Assembly (NCBI GenBank): GCA_900548385.1
Contig: URKJ01000018.1
Coordinates: forward strand, 1 to 64,000
Origin: an uncultured bacterium
Lineage (GTDB): Bacteria > Verrucomicrobiota > Lentisphaeria > Victivallales > UBA1829
DNA: 64,000 nucleotides
Reading direction: 5' to 3'
Position numbers and translations under genes: made by a program. The notes under the pieces are model-generated. The model was given only the letters and a program-made list of their open reading frames with translations, made no database searches and was not told the DNA's origin. Positions 49,705 to 59,172 of the stretch are shown in pieces. The first letter of the stretch is position 1; each line of letters begins with the position of its first letter.

Positions 49705-51810
49705 ATGCAGGAAACAAAAGTATCCATGGAGCTCACTCCGGGAAAAACGATGGAGATCTCCGCCGGCAAACTCGCTCATCTCGCAAACGGCTCGTGCGTT
49801 GTCCGCATGGGCGACACCTGCGTTCTCGCCGCCGCATGTTCCGGCCCGGCACGCAAAGGCGCCGATTTCTTCCCGCTTCAGGTCGACTACCGTGAAAAAT
49901 TCTCCGCGGCAGGACGTTTTCCCGGCGGATTCATCAAACGCGAAGGACGCCCCACCGACAAAGAAATTCTCACAATGCGTATGACGGACCGCCCGATCCG
50001 CCCGCTCTTCCCCGAAGGCTTTTTCGACGAGGTGCAGGTCTACGGACTTGTTCTCTCCTACGACGGCAAATATGACGCCGACACCCTGTTCATGCTCGGC
50101 GCATCCGCAGCGCTCTGCCTCTCCGATCTCCCCTACCAGGGTCCTGTCGGCGCGGTCCGCGTCGGTTACATCGACGGGCAGTTCATCGCCAATCCGACTG
50201 TCGAAGAAATGAAGAAGAGCGAACTGGAACTCGTCTACGCCGGCAAGGAAGATCAGGTGATCATGATCGAAGGTGAAGCCAAAGAATGTTCGGAACAGCT
50301 TCTCGCCGACGCCATGTATTTTGCCAACGACATCATCAAGAGACAGTGCGCCGCACAGCGCGAACTGGCGGAAAAAGCCGGACGTGCCAAGAAAACTCCG
50401 GAACTGCATCTCGTCCCGCAGGATGTGATGGACGCGATCGAAGAATCCTGCGGCGCGACACTGGAAGCCGCTGCATTTCTGCCGGGCAAGGAAGAGCGTT
50501 CCAAAGCTCTCGACGTCGTCCTCGCCAAAGTGCTGGAAGACCTCAAACCGAAATTTGAAGAATCCCTCGGCGAAGACTTTGAATTCTACGTCAAGATGGG
50601 TTTTGACAAACGCGTTCAGAAATCCGTCCGCAGCGCGATCCTCGACAAACACATGCGCATGGACGGACGCGGCATCACCGATCTGCGTCCGCTTTCCGCG
50701 GAAGTGGGAGTTCTCCCCGTCGTTCACGGAACCGGGCTCTTCCAGCGCGGCGAAACGCAGGCGCTCGTCATTGCGACCCTCGGCGGTCCGCAGGATTCGC
50801 AGGAATACGACAATGTCTGCGGCTCGAACGACAGCAAGAAATTCTATCTGCACTACAACTTCCCGAACTACTCCGTCGGCGAAGTCGGCAAAGTGGCAGG
50901 TCCCGGACGCCGTGAAATCGGACACGGCAACCTTGCCGAGCGTTCCGTCGCGCAGGTCGTTCCGGCGGATTTCCCGTATACGGTCCGCTGCGTCTCCGAA
51001 ATCATGGCTTCGAACGGCTCCACCTCAATGGCATCCGTCTGCGGCGCCACTCTCGCTCTGATGGATGCGGGTGTTCCCATAACCTCCCCGGTGGTCGGAA
51101 TCTCCTGCGGTCTCGTCACCGATGAGACAGGAAAAGAGCTGATCCTCACCGACATCATCGGTGCAGAAGACCATTTCGGCGACATGGACTTCAAGGTCTG
51201 CGGAAGCAAAAAAGGCATCACGGGCTTCCAGCTCGACCTCAAGCTCCCCGGCATCCCGATCGACACCCTTGTCCGCGCAATGGCACAGAACAAGGAAGCG
51301 CGCGAGAAAATCATGAAGGTCGTCACCGACTGCATCCCGGCTCCGCGGGAAGAAGTCAGCCCGAACGCTCCGCAGATGGACGTCATGAAAATCAACCCCG
51401 ACAAAATCGGCGCTCTGATCGGAACCGGCGGCAAGAACATCAAGGAAATCTGCGAAGTCACCGGCGCACAGGTCGATATTCAGGACGACGGCTCCGTCAG
51501 CATCCTCGCCAAGAATAAAACGGTTCTGGAGGATGTCAAACGCCGCGTGCTTTCCTACACGGCGGAAGCGGAAGTCGGCAAAGTTTACCGCGGTCTTGTG
51601 AAAACCGTCCGCGACTTCGGCGCGTTTGTGGAAATTCTGCCCGGTCAGGACGGACTTCTCCACATCTCCGAAATGGCGAACTACCGCGTCAATCAGGTCT
51701 CCGACATCTGCAAGGAAGGCGATCACATCACGGTCAAAGTGATTGACATCGACCGTTCCGGCAAGATCCGCCTGAGCCGCAAAGCCGCTCTCGACGAGAT
51801 CGAAAAATAA
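49705..51810 (+). CDS. pnp: Polyribonucleotide nucleotidyltransferase (PNPase)
   Basis: 701 aa, 3'-5' phosphorolytic exoribonuclease. Two RNase PH cores: the first with DTCVLAAACSGPARKGADFF and TDRPIRPLFPEGF, the second with RGETQALVIATLGG and SEIMASNGSTSMASVCGATL. C-terminal KH (IGALIGTGGKNIKEICEVTG) and S1 (YRGLVKTVRDFGAFVEILPG) domains are intact. AGAAGGAC lies upstream of the ATG. rpsO, the usual upstream neighbour, is absent here. A strong terminator follows. Confidence 0.97.
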   Translation: MQETKVSMELTPGKTMEISAGKLAHLANGSCVVRMGDTCVLAAACSGPARKGADFFPLQVDYREKFSAAGRFPGGFIKREGRPTDKEILTMRMTDRPIRPLFPEGFFDEVQVYGLVLSYDGKYDADTLFMLGASAALCLSDLPYQGPVGAVRVGYIDGQFIANPTVEEMKKSELELVYAGKEDQVIMIEGEAKECSEQLLADAMYFANDIIKRQCAAQRELAEKAGRAKKTPELHLVPQDVMDAIEESCGATLEAAAFLPGKEERSKALDVVLAKVLEDLKPKFEESLGEDFEFYVKMGFDKRVQKSVRSAILDKHMRMDGRGITDLRPLSAEVGVLPVVHGTGLFQRGETQALVIATLGGPQDSQEYDNVCGSNDSKKFYLHYNFPNYSVGEVGKVAGPGRREIGHGNLAERSVAQVVPADFPYTVRCVSEIMASNGSTSMASVCGATLALMDAGVPITSPVVGISCGLVTDETGKELILTDIIGAEDHFGDMDFKVCGSKKGITGFQLDLKLPGIPIDTLVRAMAQNKEAREKIMKVVTDCIPAPREEVSPNAPQMDVMKINPDKIGALIGTGGKNIKEICEVTGAQVDIQDDGSVSILAKNKTVLEDVKRRVLSYTAEAEVGKVYRGLVKTVRDFGAFVEILPGQDGLLHISEMANYRVNQVSDICKEGDHITVKVIDIDRSGKIRLSRKAALDEIEK

Positions 51811-51830
51811 GCGGTTACGCTCTCTGTCCT

Positions 51831-51867
51831 GCGGGAATTCCGGTCATTCGGAATTCCCGCTTTTTTT
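51831..51867 (+). terminator. Rho-independent terminator after pnp
   Basis: GCGGGAATTCCG and CGGAATTCCCGC form a perfect 12-bp stem with a 6-nt loop, followed by TTTTTTT. Confidence 0.92.
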
Positions 51868-51890
51868 GATTTTTTCATGAAAGGCGCACC

Positions 51891-53102
51891 ATGTACAACA
51901 GCATCATCTGCCGGTACCACGAAATCGCCACCAAAGGCGACAACCGGAACATGTTCGAAAACAAACTCATCGACAACCTCAAATATCAGTGCGCCGCTCT
52001 CGACACACTCCGTTACATCCGGATCCGCGGACGTATCTATATCCGTAAAAAAGACGACTCCATGTTCACCGAACAGGAACTGGCAGTCATCAAAGAAGGA
52101 CTGCACCGCTGTTCTGGTCTGGAATCCTTTTCTCCCGCCCTCGAATGCAGACCCGATATGAACGAAATCAACCGTCTCGTCGCCGAAAGCATCCACGATT
52201 ACTTTGATCCGATCCTCGCAGCCAGGGAACGGGTCGAATTCCGCGTCCGCGCCCGCCGGAGCGATAAATCGTTCCCGCTCTGTTCCAAGGACATTGAAAT
52301 CGCCGTGGCGACAAAAATCGAAGAGATGTTCGGCGAAAACCGTCTGAAAGTCAATCTGAACAATGCGGAAGTGTCGGTCGGGGTTGAGGTCCGGGAAAAC
52401 AACGCAATGGTGTATTACACCTCCTACAACGGTGCGGGCGGACTGCCCGTCGGCAGCAACAGCCCGGTGCTTGCTCTGCTCTCCGGCGGCATCGACTCCC
52501 CCGTTGCCTGCAAAATGATCATGAACCGCGGCTGTCATGTCGACTACCTCACGTTCCACAGTTATCCGTACACGCCGATGGAATCGCTGGACAAGGTGAA
52601 ACGTCTTGCCGCAATTCTCAACAGGCATCAGAAACCCGGTACGCTCTACGCCTGCAATTTCTCCGAGATCCAGAAGAAGATCCGCGATGTCTGCAACCCG
52701 AAATTCCGTACCGTGCTCTACCGCCGTTACATGATGCGGATCGCAAACATGCTCTGTTACCGCAAACATCTCTACGGGATTGTCACCGGGGAATCGGTCG
52801 GACAGGTCGCCAGCCAGACGGTCATCAACCTCGGAACGATCAACAACGCGGCGGAATTCGTGGTGATCCGTCCGCTCTGCGGATTGGACAAGCTCGAAAC
52901 GATCCGGCGGGCGGAAGAGCTCGGCACGTTCCAGACGTCCATCGAACCACAGCCGGACAGCTGCACCGTTTTCGCGCCGTCCTCGCCCTCCGTCGCGGCA
53001 AAAATCCCCCGCATCGAAGAAGAGGAAGCTCTGCTCGGCGACATGAAAGAGCTGTTGGAACAGGCTTACTCCTCGCTGGAAATCAGCGTCGGACTGCCCT
53101 GA
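51891..53102 (+). CDS. thiI: tRNA 4-thiouridine synthetase ThiI
   Basis: 403 aa; activates U8 of tRNA by adenylation for sulfur transfer. An N-terminal ferredoxin-like domain and THUMP domain (about 60-165) precede the PP-loop pyrophosphatase motif LALLSGGIDSPVACKMIMNR. The rhodanese domain of E. coli ThiI is absent, as in many bacteria; a sulfurtransferase must be supplied elsewhere. Late motif QPDSCTVFAPSSPS is typical. It has no close promoter of its own that I can see; read-through past the pnp terminator is possible. Confidence 0.93.
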   Translation: MYNSIICRYHEIATKGDNRNMFENKLIDNLKYQCAALDTLRYIRIRGRIYIRKKDDSMFTEQELAVIKEGLHRCSGLESFSPALECRPDMNEINRLVAESIHDYFDPILAARERVEFRVRARRSDKSFPLCSKDIEIAVATKIEEMFGENRLKVNLNNAEVSVGVEVRENNAMVYYTSYNGAGGLPVGSNSPVLALLSGGIDSPVACKMIMNRGCHVDYLTFHSYPYTPMESLDKVKRLAAILNRHQKPGTLYACNFSEIQKKIRDVCNPKFRTVLYRRYMMRIANMLCYRKHLYGIVTGESVGQVASQTVINLGTINNAAEFVVIRPLCGLDKLETIRRAEELGTFQTSIEPQPDSCTVFAPSSPSVAAKIPRIEEEEALLGDMKELLEQAYSSLEISVGLP

Positions 53103-53147
53103 AACGTCTTACCCGTTCTCCCGGACAAATAAATTGACAAAATCCAT

Positions 53148-53175
53148 TTGAAACTTGTCCGGGACTGTCTATATT
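53148..53175 (+). promoter_or_regulatory. Promoter of the CDP-sugar operon
   Basis: TTGAAA at 53148-53153, 16-bp spacer, TATATT at 53170-53175, 38 bp before the rfbF start. Confidence 0.6.
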
Positions 53176-53213
53176 ATTGAAAAACGGAATAACTATTCAG
53201 GGAGTCGCCGAGT

Positions 53214-54017
53214 ATGAAACAAATGCCCCCCGTCATGATTCTGTGCGGTGGAAAAGGGACCCGCTTGCGGGAAGTGACCGAACTGCTCCCGAAACCGATG
53301 GTGCCGATCGGGGAACAGCCGATTCTGTGGCACATCATGAAAACCTACGCGGCATTCGGCGTGCGGCGTTTTATCCTCTGTCTCGGCTACAAACGGGAGG
53401 TGTTCGCGGATTACTTCGTCAATTTTCATCTGCGGACCTCCGATGCAACACTGACGCTCGGTCATCATCCGGAGATCCGTTTTTACGGAGACACCGACGA
53501 AGGAGACTGGGAGGTCACACTCGCCGGAACCGGACTCGAAACCATGACCGGCGGACGCGTCGCCCGTGCCGCCAAATATCTGGCGGAGGACGACGAAACG
53601 TTCTTCCTGACCTACGGCGACAGCGTCACCGATCTGAATATCCCGGACCTGCTCCGGCATCATCTCGCATCGGGCAAATTGGCGACAATCACCGCGATCC
53701 ATCCCGCCGCACGGTTCGGGGAAATGACACTCCGCGAAGATCTTGTCACAGGATTTGAAGAAAAACCCGCCAAGACGCAGGGGTATATCAACGGCGGCTA
53801 CATGGTGCTCAGCCGTGAATTCATCGACCGTTATCTGACCACCGACGAACAGCTTGTACTGGAACGCGGCCCCATGAGCCGCGCAGTCGCCGACTGCCAG
53901 CTTCAGGTATTCCGGCACGAGGGGTTCTGGCAGTGCATGGACACCCCGCGCGAACACACTCTGCTGAACGAACTCTGGAGCGCCGGACACGCTCCGTGGA
54001 CCCGATACTGGAAATAA
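53214..54017 (+). CDS. rfbF: Glucose-1-phosphate cytidylyltransferase
   Basis: 267 aa, first step of CDP-dideoxyhexose synthesis: CTP plus glucose-1-phosphate to CDP-glucose. Nucleotidyltransferase signature VMILCGGKGTRLREVTELLP, then KPMVPIGEQPILWHIMKTYA, YGDSVTDLNI and GYINGGYMVLSREFIDRYL. GGGAG lies upstream. Two bases separate its stop from the next start. It heads a co-directional operon with rfbG, rfbH and a YerE-like gene. Confidence 0.95.
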   Translation: MKQMPPVMILCGGKGTRLREVTELLPKPMVPIGEQPILWHIMKTYAAFGVRRFILCLGYKREVFADYFVNFHLRTSDATLTLGHHPEIRFYGDTDEGDWEVTLAGTGLETMTGGRVARAAKYLAEDDETFFLTYGDSVTDLNIPDLLRHHLASGKLATITAIHPAARFGEMTLREDLVTGFEEKPAKTQGYINGGYMVLSREFIDRYLTTDEQLVLERGPMSRAVADCQLQVFRHEGFWQCMDTPREHTLLNELWSAGHAPWTRYWK

Positions 54018-54019
54018 CC

Positions 54020-55105
54020 ATGTTTCACAACTGCTACAAGGACAAAAAAGTATTGCTGACCGGCCATACCGGTTTTAAAGGTTCCTGGCTCACGTTCTGG
54101 CTGGAGCGTCTCGGTGCGGAAGTCTGCGGCGTCGCTTTGCCGATGAAAGGAGAGCATTCCCATTTCGACCTGCTCCGTCCGGGAATCCGTTCCGAATTCT
54201 GCGATATCCGCGATTCCGGGAAACTGCGCCGGATCGTTCAGGAATTCCAGCCGGAAATCATCTTTCACCTTGCCGCTCAGCCGTTGGTGCTTCCCTCTTA
54301 TGAAGACCCGTCCGGCACTTTCGCCACCAATGTGATGGGAACGGTCAATGTGCTGGAAGCCGCGCGCGCAACGGAGTCCGTCCGTGCAATCGTTGCGGTC
54401 AGCTCGGACAAATGTTACGAAAACCGGGAATGGGTCTGGGGCTACCGGGAAACCGATCCGATGGGCGGTTATGATCCGTACAGCGCTTCCAAAGGGTGCA
54501 TGGAGCTTGTACTCGCCTCCTACCGCCGTTCTTTTTTTCATCCCGACGATTACGGGACCGGACATCATATTCTGCTTGCAAGCGGACGCGCGGGAAACGC
54601 AATCGGCGGCGGAGACTGGGCGGAAAAGCGTCTGGTTCCCGATCTGGCACGCGCCGCGGCGGAAGACCGGACGGAGGAAATTCAGAGTCCCGATGCGGTC
54701 CGCCCGTGGCAGCATGTTCTGGAACCGCTCGGCGGTTATCTTCTGCTCGGCGAAAAACTGCTTTCCGGCGCGGTGCAATTCGCCGACGCCTGGAACTTCG
54801 GTCCATCCGACGATCAGCCGGTCATGGTCCGCGAACTTGCGGAAGCGCTTGCCCGGTACTGGGATAAAATCCGCATTCAGCCGAAAGAAAAAACGACTCC
54901 GCACGAAGCTCATCGTCTGCGGCTCGACTGTTCCAAAGCACGCCATGAACTCGCGTGGCGCAGCGTATGGACACCGGAGGAAACGTTCCGCCACACGGCT
55001 CTCTGGTACCGGGATTTCTACTGCGAAGGCAGAATCAACACGGAAACGGACCTCGCCGATTATCTCGATTCCGCCAGACAGCGGGGGCTCGCATGGACTC
55101 TCTAG
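54020..55105 (+). CDS. rfbG: CDP-glucose 4,6-dehydratase
   Basis: 361-aa SDR that converts CDP-glucose to CDP-4-keto-6-deoxyglucose. NAD motif VLLTGHTGFKGSWL at the N-terminus; catalytic YDPYSASKGCMELVLASYRR; IVAVSSDKCYENREW and AIGGGDWAEKRLVPDL are specific to this group. The start at 54020 follows the rfbF stop by 2 bp; an upstream ATG at 53933 lies inside rfbF. The stop overlaps rfbH by 13 bp. Confidence 0.95.
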   Translation: MFHNCYKDKKVLLTGHTGFKGSWLTFWLERLGAEVCGVALPMKGEHSHFDLLRPGIRSEFCDIRDSGKLRRIVQEFQPEIIFHLAAQPLVLPSYEDPSGTFATNVMGTVNVLEAARATESVRAIVAVSSDKCYENREWVWGYRETDPMGGYDPYSASKGCMELVLASYRRSFFHPDDYGTGHHILLASGRAGNAIGGGDWAEKRLVPDLARAAAEDRTEEIQSPDAVRPWQHVLEPLGGYLLLGEKLLSGAVQFADAWNFGPSDDQPVMVRELAEALARYWDKIRIQPKEKTTPHEAHRLRLDCSKARHELAWRSVWTPEETFRHTALWYRDFYCEGRINTETDLADYLDSARQRGLAWTL

Positions 55106-56436
55106 CCGCCCGGAAACTGCATGACGAAATCCTGGAAAAAGTCCGGGAATATTACCGTCTCGTCCACGAGCCGGAGCAGAACTCTCCATTTCATGCAGGA
55201 GAAACGAAAATCAACTACGCCGGACGCGTCTTCGACGACCGGGAACTCTGCAATCTGACGGACGCGGCGCTGGAATTCTGGCTGACCGGCGGACGCTATG
55301 TCCGCGAACTGGAACAGAAACTTTCCGCCTGTCTCGGACTTCCGTTTGTGCTGACCGTCAATTCCGGTTCCTCCGCGAATCTGCTCGCATTCATGGCGCT
55401 GACTTCGCCGCTGCTCGGTAGCCGGCGAATCCTGCGCGGCGATGAAATCATCACGGTCGCCGCCGGTTTTCCGACAACCGTTGCTCCGATCCTGCAATAT
55501 GGAGCGGTCCCGGTCTTCGTCGATGTGGAACCCGGAACCGCCAATATTGATCCGTCGCTTCTGGAACAGGCCCGGAGCAGCCGGACCAAAGCCGTCATGC
55601 TTGCCCATACGCTCGGCAACCCGTTTCATCTCCATGCAGTCAAAGCATTCTGCGGGAAATACCATCTCTGGCTTGTGGAGGACAACTGCGATGCTCTCGG
55701 TTCCCGGTACGCAGACCGCCCGACGGGAACATGGGGCGACATCGGGACTTCCAGCTTCTATCCGCCGCACCACATGACCACCGGAGAGGGCGGAGCGGTT
55801 TACACGGCCGATCCGATGCTTCATAAAATCCTTCTGTCCCTGCGCGACTGGGGACGCGATTGCAGTTGCCCGCCGGGAACCGACAATTGCTGCGGACACC
55901 GTTTTTCCGGGCAGTTCGGAACGCTTCCGCGCGGCTACGACCACAAGTATGTATACAGTCATTTCGGCTATAATTTAAAAATGACCGACCTTCAGGCGGC
56001 CGTAGGCTGTGCCCAGATGGACAAACTGCCGGAGTTCACGGAAAAACGCAAAGAGCATTTCCGGTATCTGCATGCCGGACTTGCCGGAACGCCCCATCTG
56101 CGTTATTTCACACCGTATCCGGAAAGCGATCCCTCCTGGTTCGGTTTTCTGATCACCGTTTCCCCCGATGCTCCGTTTACCCGCGGGGAACTGACCGGAG
56201 AACTGGAATCCCGCCGGATTCAGACCCGCACCTTGTTTGCGGGCAATCTGACCCGCCATCCCTGTTTTGAAACGCTGAAAGAAGGAACCGATTACCGGAT
56301 CGCCGGACCGCTCCGCAACACGGATGCGCTGATGAACCGCGCATTCTGGATCGGCGTTTATCCCGGTATGGATCGCGCACGGCTGGATTATATGATCCGC
56401 GTAATCCGCGATTTCTGTGAAAGGACGGGGCGATGA
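55093..56436 (+). CDS. rfbH: CDP-4-dehydro-6-deoxyglucose-3-dehydrase (E1)
   Basis: 447 aa, PMP-dependent [2Fe-2S] enzyme removing the C3 hydroxyl. In the aminotransferase fold the PLP lysine is replaced by histidine: SSFYPPHHMTTGEGG, His226 aligning with the lysine. The iron-sulfur cysteines fall in DWGRDCSCPPGTDNCCGHRF. These two traits separate it from ordinary DegT aminotransferases. The reductase partner E3 is not seen nearby. Overlaps rfbG (13 bp) and the next gene (4 bp). Confidence 0.95.
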   Translation: MDSLAARKLHDEILEKVREYYRLVHEPEQNSPFHAGETKINYAGRVFDDRELCNLTDAALEFWLTGGRYVRELEQKLSACLGLPFVLTVNSGSSANLLAFMALTSPLLGSRRILRGDEIITVAAGFPTTVAPILQYGAVPVFVDVEPGTANIDPSLLEQARSSRTKAVMLAHTLGNPFHLHAVKAFCGKYHLWLVEDNCDALGSRYADRPTGTWGDIGTSSFYPPHHMTTGEGGAVYTADPMLHKILLSLRDWGRDCSCPPGTDNCCGHRFSGQFGTLPRGYDHKYVYSHFGYNLKMTDLQAAVGCAQMDKLPEFTEKRKEHFRYLHAGLAGTPHLRYFTPYPESDPSWFGFLITVSPDAPFTRGELTGELESRRIQTRTLFAGNLTRHPCFETLKEGTDYRIAGPLRNTDALMNRAFWIGVYPGMDRARLDYMIRVIRDFCERTGR

Positions 56437-58232
56437 GAGTCAGCGATTATATTTTCCGGACGCTTGCCGACTGGGGGCTCCGGCAGGCATTTCTGGTGAC
56501 AGGCGGCGGCGCAATGTACCTGAACGATGCTCTCGGACGCGAACCGCGGATTCAATGGCTCTGCAACCTGCATGAACAGGCGTGCGCGATCGCGGCGGAA
56601 GCCTATGCCCGGACTGCCGGGATTCCTGCGGTCGTCTGTGTCACCAGCGGACCGGGCGGAACCAACGCCGTCACCGGTGTGACGGGAGCATGGCTGGATT
56701 CCATTCCCATGATCGTGATTTCCGGACAGATAAAAACCGAAACCATGCTCAGCACCTATCCGGAACTCAGACTGCGCCAACTTGGCGATCAGGAGATCAA
56801 TATCGTTGACATTGTCCGTCCCATCACGAAATATGCGGCGGAAGTCAAGGATCCGCAGACGATCCGTTATCATCTGGAACGCGCCTGTTATCTCGCAATG
56901 ACCGGACGACCCGGTCCCGTGTGGCTGGATATTCCGCTGGATATACAGGCGGCGGAAATCTCTCCGGACGCACTGTCCGGCTACGACGCCGGAGAAGAAC
57001 CGCTGCCGGAGCTGAACCCTGCCGATGTGATCGAAACGCTTTCCCGCCTGCGGGAAGCGAAGCGGCCGGTTCTGATCGCGGGCTCCGGCATCATCTCCGC
57101 AGGAGCGCGGGAACTGTTCCGTTCCATCGTCCGGCAATGGCAAATCCCCGTTTTGACCGCTCTTTCCGGGATCGACCTGCTGCCTTCGGATTTTCCATAC
57201 TTTTTCGGACGGCCGGGAATTCTGGGCGCCCGCGCGGCGAATTTCATCCTTCAGAATGCGGATCTTCTTCTGGTAATCGGAACCCGCATGAACATCCGCC
57301 AGATCGGTTACGATTGCAAAAACGTTGCCCGGGCGGCTTACCGTATCATGGTGGACATCGATTCCGCCGAACTTTCCAAACCGACTTTCCGGGTCGATCA
57401 CAAAATCCATGCCGATGCAGGCGATTTTCTGCGGGCGCTGGAAGGGAGCGGACTTCCGCCGAAAGAGGACTGGCTCGCCTACTGCCGCCGCCTGAGAAAG
57501 CAATATCCGCCGGTACTCCCGGAACACCGCAGCCGCACCGACTATGTCAGCAGTTACGTCTTTCCGGAACTGCTGGCACGCTTCATGAAACCGGAAAGCA
57601 TCATCGTCACCGGAAACGGAACCGCATACACAAGCACATTTCAGGCGTTTCCCGTCCGGGAAGGCGACCGTGTAATCGCCAACGTCGCCTGTGCGGCAAT
57701 GGGCTACGACCTGCCCGCGGCGATCGGCGCGGCGGTCGCCGCTCCGGACCGCGATGTGCTCTGCATAACCGGAGACGGCAGCATTCAGATGAATTTACAG
57801 GAACTTCAAACGATCGTCAGCCGGAAACTCCCGGTCAAAATCTTCCTGTACAACAACGCGGGGTATCTTTCCATCAAGCTCACTCAGAATTCATTCTTCG
57901 GCGGACACTTTATCGGCTCGACCGCAGACACCGGCGTCGTTCTGCCCGATATGCGGAAGATCGCGGCGGCTTACGGTTTCCATACCCGGCTGCTGCGAAC
58001 CAATGAAGAGGCGGAACGGCTTCTGCCGGAAATCCTTGCGGAACCGGGCCCGGTTCTCTGTGAAGTCATGACCGATCCGATGGAACAGCTCGGTCCGAAA
58101 GCCGCCTCGGTCCGTCTTCCGGACGGGCGGATCGAATCGCATCCGCTGGAAGACCTCGCCCCGTTTCTCCCGGATGAGGAACTGGAGTCAAACATGTGGA
58201 TACCAACCTTACGGAGCGGGAAACAGCCATGA
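56433..58232 (+). CDS. ThDP-dependent enzyme, probable YerE-type acetyl transferase
   Basis: 599 aa with the acetohydroxyacid synthase fold: N-terminal pyrimidine domain with active-site Glu in CNLHEQACAIAAEAYART, central nucleotide-like domain, and C-terminal ThDP motif GDGSIQMNLQELQTIVSRKL ending in the Asn pair of FLYNNAGY. It follows rfbFGH directly. In Yersinia, YerE of this fold adds a two-carbon unit from pyruvate to CDP-3,6-dideoxy-4-keto-glucose to make yersiniose. The same reaction is predicted here from context; acetolactate synthesis is the alternative, less likely given the position. Confidence 0.8.
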   Translation: MRVSDYIFRTLADWGLRQAFLVTGGGAMYLNDALGREPRIQWLCNLHEQACAIAAEAYARTAGIPAVVCVTSGPGGTNAVTGVTGAWLDSIPMIVISGQIKTETMLSTYPELRLRQLGDQEINIVDIVRPITKYAAEVKDPQTIRYHLERACYLAMTGRPGPVWLDIPLDIQAAEISPDALSGYDAGEEPLPELNPADVIETLSRLREAKRPVLIAGSGIISAGARELFRSIVRQWQIPVLTALSGIDLLPSDFPYFFGRPGILGARAANFILQNADLLLVIGTRMNIRQIGYDCKNVARAAYRIMVDIDSAELSKPTFRVDHKIHADAGDFLRALEGSGLPPKEDWLAYCRRLRKQYPPVLPEHRSRTDYVSSYVFPELLARFMKPESIIVTGNGTAYTSTFQAFPVREGDRVIANVACAAMGYDLPAAIGAAVAAPDRDVLCITGDGSIQMNLQELQTIVSRKLPVKIFLYNNAGYLSIKLTQNSFFGGHFIGSTADTGVVLPDMRKIAAAYGFHTRLLRTNEEAERLLPEILAEPGPVLCEVMTDPMEQLGPKAASVRLPDGRIESHPLEDLAPFLPDEELESNMWIPTLRSGKQP

Positions 58233-59167
58233 AAAAAATCAGCATTGTCGGAGGATGTTACAACGAAGCGGAAAATCTCGAAGAACTTTACGAACGGTGC
58301 CTCGCCGTCCTGAAAAAATTTCCGCAGTATGACTACGAATTTATCCTTGCGGATAACTGTTCCACAGACAACACGCGCGACGTAATCCGCGCCATCGCCT
58401 CACGCGACAGAAAATTCAAAGCGATTTTCAATGCCAACAACTTCGGGCATATCCGCTCTCCGTTCAACGCGATTCTGAGCGCCTCCGGCGATGCGGTCAT
58501 CTGCATGTGCACGGATCTTCAGGAACCGCCGGAAGTTCTGGAAGCATTCATCCGCAAATGGGAAGAGGGGTACAAAGTCGTCTGCGGTGTCCGGAGCGGA
58601 ACACGGGCGAATTTTCTGCTGGAAGGTCTGCGCAAATGTTATTACCGTCTGCTGGCCTCCGCCGCACCCGGCGAAACGGTGATTCCGCGTTTTACCGGAT
58701 TCGGTCTTTACGATAAAATTTTTATCGACGCCCTGCGCCGGTTTCATGATCCGTACCCGTATTTCCGCGGACTCGTCAGCGAAATCGGTTTCCGGCGTGC
58801 GGAAGTTCCATTCGTGCAGGAAAAACGCAAACACGGGCGGACCCATAACAATTTCTTCACGCTCTATGATATGGCGATGACCGGTTTCGTCAACCATACC
58901 AAACTCCCGCTGCGGCTGGCGGTCTTCGCCGGCATCTTTCTCGGAGTCGTTAGCCTGATTGTTGCATTGGTCTACCTGATTTTGAAACTGGTCTGGTGGA
59001 ATACCTTCCAGCTGGGGCTCGCCCCGCTGGTGATCGGCATGTTCTTTTTCTCCGCGGTCCAACTGTTCTTCATCGGTCTGATCGGCGAATATCTGGGAGC
59101 GGTATGGACACAGGTGAAGAACAAGCCGCTCGTCATTGAAGAAGAACGGATCAATTTCGACGGGTGA
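58229..59167 (+). CDS. GtrB/DPM1-like lipid-carrier glycosyltransferase
   Basis: 312 aa. GT2 domain (ISIVGGCYNEAENLEELYER, FILADNCSTDNTRDVI, MCTDLQEPPEVLEAFI) and two C-terminal membrane helices (AVFAGIFLGVVSLIVALVYL and a FFFSAVQLFFIGLIGEYLG segment), the GtrB/ArnC/DPM1 plan. It should load a sugar onto undecaprenyl phosphate. The start at 58229 overlaps the previous stop by 4 bp and has GGAG upstream; the ATG at 58196 is less likely. Confidence 0.87.
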   Translation: MKKISIVGGCYNEAENLEELYERCLAVLKKFPQYDYEFILADNCSTDNTRDVIRAIASRDRKFKAIFNANNFGHIRSPFNAILSASGDAVICMCTDLQEPPEVLEAFIRKWEEGYKVVCGVRSGTRANFLLEGLRKCYYRLLASAAPGETVIPRFTGFGLYDKIFIDALRRFHDPYPYFRGLVSEIGFRRAEVPFVQEKRKHGRTHNNFFTLYDMAMTGFVNHTKLPLRLAVFAGIFLGVVSLIVALVYLILKLVWWNTFQLGLAPLVIGMFFFSAVQLFFIGLIGEYLGAVWTQVKNKPLVIEEERINFDG

Positions 59168-59172
59168 CGTCA

